Origin: Hsuehochloa calcarea
Taxonomy: Eukaryota; Streptophyta; Magnoliopsida; Poales; Poaceae
Direction of reading: 5' to 3'
Length of the DNA: 64,000 bases
Assembly (NCBI GenBank): GCA_036346395.1
Contig: CM070594.1
Span: 19,625,385-19,689,384 of the forward strand
Below are positions 55,377-64,000 of the stretch, one piece after another (position 1 is the stretch's first letter; each line of letters opens with the position of its first letter). The translations under genes and the position numbers were made by a program. Below the pieces are notes generated by a model. That model searched no databases. It was not told the DNA's origin and was given only the letters and a program-made list of their open reading frames with translations.

Positions 55377-58300
55377 TGTAACATCCCAAAAAAAATTGGC
55401 ATGTTTTAAAGTTTTAAAAGAAAAATAACCATTTGAATTTTTCTACTAAAGTTAAAGCTTAATTAGAAATTTCAGAGATCAAAACAATTTAACATGATTA
55501 ATTCCAACATCAACTATTATCAAAATTATTTTATTTGGATTCTATTGGCTTAGATATATTTTCTAGAATTTTCCAGAATTTTTCTGAGTGCATTTGCTAT
55601 TTTCTAATTGCCATTTGGATTTTCAGTGTTTTATAAAAAGAAAAATATATTAAAATTCCTAATACGATGTGGTCAAGCCCATTACTATTCCGAGTCCGGC
55701 CCAACTCCCGCGCCTTGGCCCAGCCTCTCGCGCCGCCGCTCCCTCTCTCTGCGTGGGCATTGCGCGACGAGCAGCGCCTCGCTTCCGCTCACGCTGGTGG
55801 CCCCGCCTAGCGCCACGTCACCGTCGTCTTCAACCCGGACTCGTCTCCGAGTCCTGCTCCTCCACGCCGCAGCCGCCGTCTCTCCTTCGAACTCTCCCCT
55901 CCCCGATGCTATTTAAAGCCCGAGCCTCGGGTCAATTTCTTCGCCCCGCCTCCCTCTTCCAAAGCCCTAAGGCGCCGCCCCCTGTGTCGTCCTCGTTGCA
56001 CCGCATTTGTCAAAGATCGAGCTCGCCGGCCGTGTCACCGACGAATTCCACCGCTGCTCGACCGTCCCGGCCGTGATTCCACCGCCACCGAGTCGCAATA
56101 TCAAGATCTACGCCGTAACGCCGCACACCTCGCTCAGTAGACCACTTCTTCATTGTTTTCGGTTTGTCCGACAACCGCCGCCGCCCTTTGCCGCCACGGT
56201 GAGTCACCGCACTGAGCTCACCACCACCTCCTAGAGCTCCACTTTGTCTCCCAGTGGTCCTGTTTTGCCATCCTTGCGCCACCACTCGCCACTGATCGCC
56301 GTCGCCGCTGTCGTCCGTGCCACGGCCATTGCTCGCTCTGCGTTGCTCTCTGTGCCACAGTGGCAGCCATCTCATTGCCAAGTCAGCGCCCACCTCATCT
56401 CTTTTGCCCACGTGGTAGCCTCGTCAGCGCCCGAGTGGCATGTCCAGATTTCCATCCGAGCTCCCAGTCCTTGAACCCACTCCATGGTACACCCAATCAC
56501 CTCCATGTGGGACCCACTTGTCGGTTGTTTTAATATCGGCGAAATTCCCTGCTGACGTCATCCTCGACGTCATATTCATCTTTTCGCTTGAAAAATAATT
56601 CAGAAATTAAATTAAAATCCAAATTAGGGTTTTGATTTATTTTCAATCTTCCAAAGCCCATATCTTTTGCATCCGAACTCCGATTGAGCCCATTCAAATT
56701 TGTAAATTCATCTAAATTCGAGATCTATTTATTTATGATTTTTATTTAATTTTTGGAGTTGGTTTTATCTCTGTTTAATATTTATTGGTTCTATTTGCTT
56801 GTTTTGCGAGTAGACGTTGCTACTTCGGGAAGTTTTGAACAAGGAGAAGCACACCAAGATCAAGATCAATCCCAAGATTTATTCCAAGGCAAGCCGTAGT
56901 CCTTTGATCATATTTATCCTATGATTTCAAAAGTATATTGTTTTATACAATTGCATGCTATCTTTATATCTTTTGTTTTGGGAATTAGTTATTACCTATT
57001 TCCATTATGCCTCCATTGATAATTTGAATGCCATGAATCCTTGGTCACCCTAGCTTGGATAATTTTAGTTGGATATAATTGTATCACCAACATGGGTATC
57101 GTATTAGTGCTTAGTCAAGCCTAGTCTCGATGGATTCATCATCACATGTGTCTTAATGATTTAATCTTGACTTAATGATTTATGGAATCATGGTGGTTAG
57201 CCATGGTTGAAATCGTGGTGGTTAGCCACTGTTGTTAAAACTTGTGTATCATGACAGGGGATGTCATTGGTTTTATTTATACAAAATGGTTTTCACTCAG
57301 GCGAGTGGATGGTGGATTGAGGGTGTGGATTTAACACGTTGTGGGTTTGTGGAAAGATCGCCTGAGTAACTTGTCAAGGACTTAATCTTGTGCGCCATTG
57401 AATCGAGCCTTAACTGTACAACCACATGTCTGTATGGGCGGGACTGGTGATAAATTAGCAATGTCTTAATTTTGGTTCGCATTGGAAGAGTGAGTTACGA
57501 GTGCGTGCTCACTACTGGCGCAAGAGGGGGCCCTGTCGTCGGATGGAGACATTCGGTGTTGAAACCTTAGCGCGTAATCGGGTTAAGAAGGAGCTTTGTA
57601 AAGGCTTTGTCACGTACTCTAGCCTGCTTACCCAAGGTAGTGAGCAGTGGTGTCGACGGATGCCAAACCAACTAGAGAAGTCGTGTCTTGTGGGTCAAGC
57701 TGTACAACCTCTGCAGAGTGTGTAAAACTATTCGAATAGCCGTGCGCTGTTATGGGCGTGCTCGGAATTTCACACGGAGATAGAGTTTCTTCCAAAATGA
57801 GTCGGAGTGTGAATGGGAAGTTCACTTGATGAATATAATGTTTGTTCGGTGAATGGGTAATTCACTTGGTGATTTGTTGATTGGTGAACGGGGAGTTCAC
57901 TGGTCATTTGTTGGTTGGTCAGTGAATGGTTAGTTCACTGGTTGTTTCAAAGAACTTGTTTACTTATTTAGTATTCTTTTCAAGTCTCGCATTTCAATCT
58001 ATTTACGGTATTTGTTAAATCTTGTTTTACGCAAAAAAGAACCATCTGACTAACCTTTGGTAAGCCTTGCATGAATACTATTTGCATACATTTCCCTACG
58101 GCTGTTTGAGTGCTTTATGTACTCACGGCTCATGCCTTTGTTGATCAGTTGAAGAATATCAAGTCGCACGTGAGTTCTTTCGAAATCAAGGCGTTGAAGG
58201 TTTTGCGGATTAGGATCGTTCTCCACTCGATTGCTGTGGGCATGTTGATTGGCCTTTCCAGTTTCTCGTTCATTGCAAGAGTTTATTTGTTTCTTTAGCC

Positions 58301-58481
58301 TGCGTGTGGCAAGTTAAGTAAACATTGACCATAAGGTCCAGCTATTATTATTTTGAGATCTTTTAGTTAAATCGAATAAATGGATGGTATTTCATCATCG
58401 TTTCTGTGTGAGCTAGCTCTCGATCCGGGACTAGTTCAGAATACACAGAGGGTTCCTGAGATGTATTTTCGGGTCCCGACA
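55377..58481 (+). repeat. 3' LTR of the gypsy element
   Basis: TGTAACATCCC to CCCGACA, 3105 bp, followed by the target duplication CAGGA. Confidence 0.95.
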
Positions 58482-58486
58482 CAGGA

Positions 58487-58722
58487 CCCCGGAGAGTCCT
58501 GGCCCAGTTGAACTCCTCATCCCATAGTCTATAAATAGAGGGTCACCCCCCTCTCATTGTAACCCTGATTGATCCGAAGCAATAAAGCAGACCCTGAAAT
58601 CCCGCATATCTTTGTGTTCATTCTACTGTTGTGTTCTTGTGTTCTTCATCGTTCTTACGATTCTGATCATTGTATACGAGGTACCCGTTCGGACTGGACT
58701 CGCCAGCGACGGTTACTCAACA
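58487..58722 (+). repeat. Copia 5' LTR, right part
   Basis: Continuation of the LTR begun at 49752, ending ACTCAACA. It contains the TATA-like CTATAAATAGAGGG (about 58530). Confidence 0.87.
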
Positions 58723-58724
58723 CG

Positions 58725-58736
58725 TTATCAGCACGA
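58725..58736 (+). other. Copia primer binding site
   Basis: TTATCAGCACGA two bases after the LTR end, the internal-methionine-tRNA-type PBS used by Ale/Retrofit-like copia elements. Confidence 0.8.
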
Positions 58737-58739
58737 TCG

Positions 58740-60285
58740 ACTCTCCTCGCATCGAAAGGTAACCGTCGAAGAACGACACTCGTAGATTGAATCATATTTT
58801 CTAGATTGCTTTCAATTCTGCAAATTTGCTTTCTAGATTATTTTTCCACGGTGCAAATCTGTTCTAATCTCCATGGTGACTTGAAGTCGTCGACACAATG
58901 TCGAACGGTAGATTGCATGAAAGATCGGATGTCGATTGTACCGTAGATTGAAATTGCAAATTCACCGCGAACCGACTCGAAGTCGCCAATCGGTACGAAA
59001 ATTACATGGCATCAACACTGTCATCGCATGAACACTACTCGTTATATGAACAGTACACAAAGAATTTTTTTCCCCACGCATGGCAGTCGGCCCGAAGCCG
59101 CATCGCGTAGCGCCGGCCTGAAGCCACGCACGCTAAGCATGAAGCGACGATCGAGCTCGAGGCGCCGCCAGCCATGAAGCGACCAGAAGCCGCGCCCGCT
59201 CACGGCGCCCCCCACCGACTGCAGCCATGCGTTGTACCCCCAGCACGGCGTCGCCCCCGGCTGCCCCGCATGGCGCCGCCCCGCACGCCTCACCCCTCTG
59301 GCGAAGCCACATCACGAGAGAAGAAAGAAACAAAAAAGGGAGGAGCCGCCGTCGCCGCCATGCGCCGCTTAGCGTCCGCCCGGCCGTAGAGCCTCGGTCC
59401 GCCGCCGCGTGCAGCACGGCCCGACTAAGCCGCCTCAAGGGAGGCGGCAAGCCGGCCGATCGGCGCCTCTGCGTCACCGTGCCGCCGCCGCGGCTTGCTT
59501 TTGCCATGCCGCCGCCGCCCGCGCGTGGCTCTCGGCCATGAAGCCGCTCCGCCACAGTCTGGTCCCGCCGCCGCCGACCAAGACGCCTCTCCGCCGCAGC
59601 CGGTCCGCCGTCTTAAGACCGCTTCGCTTCCTCCGACGCCGCAGGCCTTCGCGCCGCCGCCTTGAAGCGATCCGGCTCCGGCGCCATTAACGGCCACACC
59701 GCCCGCCGACCGCTCAAAGGCTCACGCCGCAGCCGCGCGGCTCCACAGTAGGGAGCCGCCGAACAAGAAGGACTCGGGGTAGGGAAACCCTACTGAGTCT
59801 CCCACGGCTTTTATCTTGCGTGAGACAGCTACAAAAGGCCCCAGATAACCGAAAGAAAAAGAAAAAAAAGAAAAACAAGGAAAAGGGCTATTTTGCAAAA
59901 AGGCCCTCGGTATTTCCGTAAATTACGCGACAAAGTTCTCAGAACTGTTTTTTTTGCGTTTTAGCCCCTGGAAATTGCAGAATTCGCTGAAAATTGATAT
60001 TCCAGAAGAAAAGGGCATCAGAAATTCAAATTCTGAATCAGTTTTTGCATTTGAAGCATATTTCACCTTGTTATTATTATTTCTATGCAATTTATTTATT
60101 GTATTTACTGTTTTGATTATTTGTGATTATTAATATTGCTTTTAATCACTGAAAATAGCAGTAAATCATGAAAATGCATGTAAAAATACGGGATCTCGAA
60201 CTGGGAGTTCGAAAAGCATTATAAGAATTTTGCAATCATTTTATGTAAATTACCAGCAGTAATCTTATAAACTTTTTGCATGATT
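58740..60285 (+). other. Copia leader with GC-rich insert-like block
   Basis: AT-balanced leader up to 59080, then about 680 bp (59080-59760) of GC-rich sequence with many GCCGCCGCC and CATGAAGC phrases and open frames on both strands (for example 59133-59555 minus), then AT-rich sequence up to gag. No domain is recognised in the GC-rich block. It may be a captured host fragment or simple low-complexity expansion. Confidence 0.45.
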
Positions 60286-60289
60286 ATGA

Positions 60290-63200
60290 AAAATGACTGG
60301 CATCACGAACCAGGAGTTCGAAGAACTGACCCGGCATGGCCAGAATTTATACAATCTCCAATTATGTGATAATGTAATCACAAATGAGCAGAAGATTGAA
60401 AAGACCATCTCTACCTTTACCCGAATGCGGTGTAATCCGCATGCAGTTATTGTCAAAATGGCTACAAGTAGTATGCCGCAGTGATTGACATCATGAAAAT
60501 TGCAGAAGCTCAAGATGATGTTCTAAGGAAGAACTACATCTCACAGCCACCTAGTAGCAATATTGGCCATGAAGCCAATACTAGCAGCTACAAGGTGATG
60601 AAGCCTCTCACGAAGGAGAAGGGCAAGAAGGGTAAGGTCGTGAGTCGCACGTAATTGGTGTTTTACAGTCTAAGAAAATGGGCAAAGGATAGCATGAGGC
60701 ACACCTCACCATTGCAGGCACGGAAGATCCACACTCATTAGTTGCACTTATGGATATGGACAGCCTAGTAGCAGCCCCCATCATCCCTCTTTTGGACATA
60801 GCAGCGCCCACAGCCGTAATTGCCCAAGAGGAGAAGATCGCCATGTAGCAGATTGAGGCAGAAGTTTCTGAATACTTCGCTGATTCGATCTAGTGCACGC
60901 ATTGCACTTAGATCCTTTTACAGTCACTTGCATTTTGTGATTGTGATGAACTTTGAATAATGGTTGTAGGCTCTAGAAGAGCAAAGCATTAAATTCTTAT
61001 GATGAGTTCTGCAAGACTAATGTTTCCCGTATTTATGATAGCAAGTTATGTTCTAATATCTGAAGTATTTTATTTTATGTGTTGCTGAATTTCTGCTACA
61101 TATTAATAAAGTACATTATATTAGAACGCATGTAGCGCCCTATGGAGGAAGTGTGCTTAGCAGGTAGTGGCACAATGAATACCACCTTGAGAGAGATGGA
61201 ATTTTTCAATGATCAAGAAGAATGCTCGTAGCCTTACGACAATCGCAGGCAGCGATACATGTATAATAGGCTCAGGAAGGGCCACAATTATACTCCCGAC
61301 GGACATAACTTTGGTCATTAAAGAAGCCATGTTGTGCCCATAATCGACTAGAACTCTCAAGGATATTCGCGCTAACGGTTTCCACGTAGAGACTGAAGAA
61401 GAGCATGGTAAGGAATACCTGCTCATTACAAAGCGTGACGAAAATAGTAGAATAATGGTATTAGAACGACTTCCTTCATTTGAAAATGGGCTATACTACA
61501 CTCATATTAAGGCATCTGCAGCCTATACTTTTCTGAAAAACCACTTTTAGAAGCTCTGAACTTTTCTATCTCTGGCATGATAGATTAGGCCACCCCGGTC
61601 TTAGAATGATGAGAAATATAATTACTAATTCTCAGGGACATAATATCAATGTAAAAAAAAAACTTCCCGAATCCAGAAGATTTTGTGTGCCCTGCATGTA
61701 CCATCGGGAAACTGATTACTAGACCCTCTACTCTGAAAGTAAAGGACGAAATCCCTGCATCCCTGGACCGTATCCAGGGAGATATTTGCGGTCCTAAACA
61801 GCCCCTGCAAGGGCCATTTTTGTATTTATGGTGCTCATCGATGCTTCCTCAAAACAGTCGCACGTTTGTTTATTATCTACGAGAAACCACGCTTCTGCAA
61901 AGCTCATCTCGCAGATAATTAACATTAAGAATATTTTCCCTGATCATCATGTGAAGTCCACCAGAATGGACAACGCCGGAGAATTTACTTCGAGAGCATA
62001 TGATGATTATTGCGTGAAAATGAGAATTGAAATTGAGCATCCCGTACCGCATGTCCACACCCAGAATGGACTAGCAGAATTGTTATTTACCAACTACATG
62101 TTGGGGACACGTAGTCCTGCACGCAGCAACTCTCATCAATTTTAGACCACCGGCATATAACATACATTCACTTATGCAACTAGCGCAAGGGTCAACACTA
62201 AAAATTTCTCATCTTTGAAGGTTTGGTTGCAAGGTTTATGTACCTATACCACCACCACAGCAAACTAAAATGGGCACTCTCCAAAAGTCTGGGATATACG
62301 TTGGTTATGAGACAGCATCCATAATCAGGTATTTGGACCCCACGACTGGAGATTTGCATGCACCGGCTTACCGATGATAGCATATTAAATGAGAATTATT
62401 TCTCGTCATTAGGGGGAGGAAATCAACCCTTGATGTAAAATGTCGAGAAATAGAGAAGTCCAGAAGATAATTGAAGTCTAGAAGATAATTGAAATCCATT
62501 CATATGACCCGCGCACTAGTGAAGCAAATAGAGAAGTCCAGAAGATAATCGAAGTCTAGAAGACAATTGAAGTCTAGAAAATAATTGCAGTCCAGAAGAT
62601 AATTGATTTGCAAGCATTAGCGAATCAACTGCCTAACCACTTTAGTGAATTGAAGAGTGTAACCAAGTCGCATATGCATGTACGCAATGCACCGGAGAGG
62701 GTTGAAATACCGATGAAGGTATCCCTAATCCCGTCCTAAGGCCTCTGAAAGGACGAGAACTCCGACTCGAATCCAAAATAACCGGGACGCCTGGTGAAAA
62801 GGATAAGAAGGACTTGACACACCGATCACCAAAGTACCCTGAGATCGAAGGGGAGCCAGCTTGAGACTGCACCTGTATGGAACCTTCGTAAAAGGCATAC
62901 TAGAATTGAACATCCCCATGAAGGGAGACATCAAGATGGATGTGTGCGCACACATCAATTTGAAAAACTAAAGGGACTTGCCCCGCAATTGAAAGTAGCG
63001 GTAAGCAAATAGAAGCATTAGAAATATCGCCCCTTGAAGACATAGCTATAAACTTTATGATCTTGGGAGAATCTATGAATAAGCCAACAGCCAATGTTGC
63101 CAAGAAAATTGTCACAATCATCAATCTTGATCCAGAGCCTGCATCGCTCGTTGAATATAAGAAAAGGTCAGATTGAGAAGATTGGAAGAAGGCAATAGAA

Positions 63201-64000
63201 ACTGAATCGTTCTCTTTTGAATAAAAGAGAGGTGTTTGGGCTCATAGCCGCACACCTCCCCATGTGCACCTCAGAGGGCATAAGTGGGTATTTGTTCGAA
63301 AGAGAAATGAAAGAAGCAAGGCTCGTTGCACAAGGTTTCACTCAACGTCCGAGAGATTGTTATGAAGAAACCTATTCCCCGGTCATGGGCAGAATTACCT
63401 TTAGATATTTATCTCAATGGCAGCAAACTTAGAAGTTAGAAGTGAAATTGATGGATGTGGTAACTGCATACCTTTATGAAAATTTGAATTCGGACATTTA
63501 TATGAAGATACCTGAATGTATCCCTGTCCCGAATCAACATAGAGCAAATAGAAATCTATACGATTATGCAACTCGTAAAGTCACCGTATGGATTTGAAGC
63601 GATCGAGCGTATGTGGTATAATCGCTCAAGCGACTTTCTATGCAAAAAAGGCTACACGAACAATGAGAATTATCCCTGTGTATTTATACGACGATCCCAG
63701 GATGGATTTTGTATAAATCTCAGTGTATGAAGATGATCTGAATATCATTGGAACCTTAGAAGGTATTAAGAAATCAAGCTCTTACACGAGTCGAGTTCAA
63801 ATAAAAGATTTGGATCAAACCAAATCGCCTAGGCTTGCGGCTTGAGCATACTCCTAAGAGATTCTAGTACATCGACCAACCTACACTCGTAAAGTGTTGG
63901 AAAGGTTCGGCTTTGAAAAGGCATATCCTTGAAAGTGCCGATGGTCGGGAGATCCTTGCTGACAAGACAAGGACCCGTCTGCACCTAAAGAAGAGGGGAG
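60290..64000 (+). pseudogene. Copia gag-pol polyprotein, heavily damaged
   Basis: Blocks in order: gag N-terminus ITNQEFEELTRHGQN (60300) and NVITNEQKIEKTISTF (60370); gag C-terminal basic part (60540-60650); the pre-integrase block FYLWHDRLGHPGLRMMRN (about 61563); the CX2C of its finger CPACTIGK (about 61688); integrase core with VLIDASSKQSHVCLLST (61830), MDNAGEFTSRAYDDYC (about 61965) and HTQNGLAE (62060); and reverse transcriptase with KARLVAQGFTQRP-like text (63310), ETYSPVM (63370) and the catalytic loop VYEDDLNIIGT (about 63724). That loop has Glu in place of the usual Val of YVDD. Stops and frame changes are frequent throughout, so no polyprotein could be made. RNase H and the 3' LTR lie beyond the window. 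Confidence 0.85.
62440..62600 (+). repeat. Short tandem repeats in the copia pol region
   Basis: About seven units of roughly 21 bp, variants of AGAAGATAATTGAAGTCT, between the integrase and reverse transcriptase parts. They would encode a repeat like VQKIIEV in the polyprotein. Confidence 0.75.

Larger units (their letters stand above)
49808..58481 (+). mobile_element. Ty3/gypsy retrotransposon, complete in outline, lacking pol
   Basis: 5' LTR 49808-52906 (3099 bp), PBS, internal region of only 2470 bp with broken gag, polypurine tract, 3' LTR 55377-58481 (3105 bp). Perfect target duplication CAGGA (49803-49807, 58482-58486). LTRs start TGTAACATCCC and end CCCGACA. No protease, reverse transcriptase, RNase H or integrase is visible, so it must have depended on another element for movement. 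The two LTRs are nearly identical over long AT-rich stretches (49808-50090 against 55377-55660; 51000-51700 against 56600-57290) but differ by many short indels in the C-rich core. Confidence 0.95.
49752..64000 (+). mobile_element. Ty1/copia element, 5' LTR split by a gypsy insertion, right end outside window
   Basis: The 5' LTR begins TGTTAAGAAACCGGG at 49752, is interrupted at 49807 by the gypsy element, resumes at 58487 and ends ACTCAACA at 58722 (terminal inverted repeat TGTT/AACA; about 292 bp without the insertion). It contains CTATAAATAGAGGG near 58530 and an AATAAAGCAG signal near 58580. A PBS follows, then a GC-rich leader and a badly damaged gag-pol. Short LTRs and a TTATCAGCACGA PBS suit the Ale/Retrofit type of copia elements. 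Confidence 0.88.

Overview
This is nuclear DNA from a flowering plant, almost certainly a grass (Poaceae). The evidence is GC-rich single-exon or few-exon genes with strong third-position G/C, the typical grass set of CACTA, Mutator-like (MULE), Helitron, Ty1/copia and Ty3/gypsy elements, and a bHLH gene whose protein I recognise as the grass tapetum regulator TIP2/bHLH142. I cannot name the species. Most of the 64 kb is transposon-derived and only three host genes are visible: (1) a TIP2/bHLH142-type transcription factor on the minus strand (5364-6692, three coding exons, intact); (2) a PORR-domain organelle RNA-splicing-type protein on the plus strand (38791-40002, single exon, with an apparently new early stop); (3) a class III secretory peroxidase on the minus strand (45293-47398, two exons, one frameshifting extra base).

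Layout. 1-4053: right part of a CACTA (En/Spm) element read on the minus strand, ending in a clear CACTA terminus; it holds a decayed TNP1/Ptta-like gene, only the DUF4216 tail of the TNP2 transposase, a very GC-rich block and arrays of the TTTGCCGAGTG subterminal motif. 5.3-7.2 kb: bHLH gene and its promoter. 8.34-11.02 kb: two non-autonomous Helitrons joined head to tail. 12.3-15.85 kb: one LTR, primer binding site and leader of a degenerate LTR retrotransposon. 16.48-25.49 kb: nested LTR elements: a solo copia-type LTR, then a gypsy LTR whose first bases are split off by a second, internally deleted gypsy element. 25.8-33.4 kb: a decayed MULE region with a mudrA-like transposase lacking its catalytic core, a GRF-finger ORF and a plant-mobile-domain (PMD) ORF on the opposite strand, interrupted by another solo LTR. 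33.4-34.6 kb: Helitron-family copies in the opposite orientation to those at 8-11 kb. 34.6-38.0 kb: truncated gypsy LTR. 38.2-47.5 kb: PORR and peroxidase genes with AT-rich spacer. 48.7-49.6 kb: a large foldback (long inverted repeat). 49.75 kb to the window end: a copia element whose short 5' LTR is split by a gypsy element that is complete in outline (49808-58481, perfect 5-bp target duplication) but carries only a broken gag; the copia gag-pol then runs degraded to the end.

The three host genes are not a functional cluster. The TE boundaries are the best-supported results: five LTR insertions or solo LTRs have target duplications, TG..CA ends or PBS/PPT signals that can be read directly. 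Several single-base indels in otherwise well-conserved coding sequence, and indel-rich differences between the two LTRs of one element, raise the possibility that part of the apparent gene decay is residual base-calling error in a long-read assembly. I found no sign of a new multi-gene system; the most unusual objects are the foldback, the tandem Helitrons and the nested gypsy insertions.
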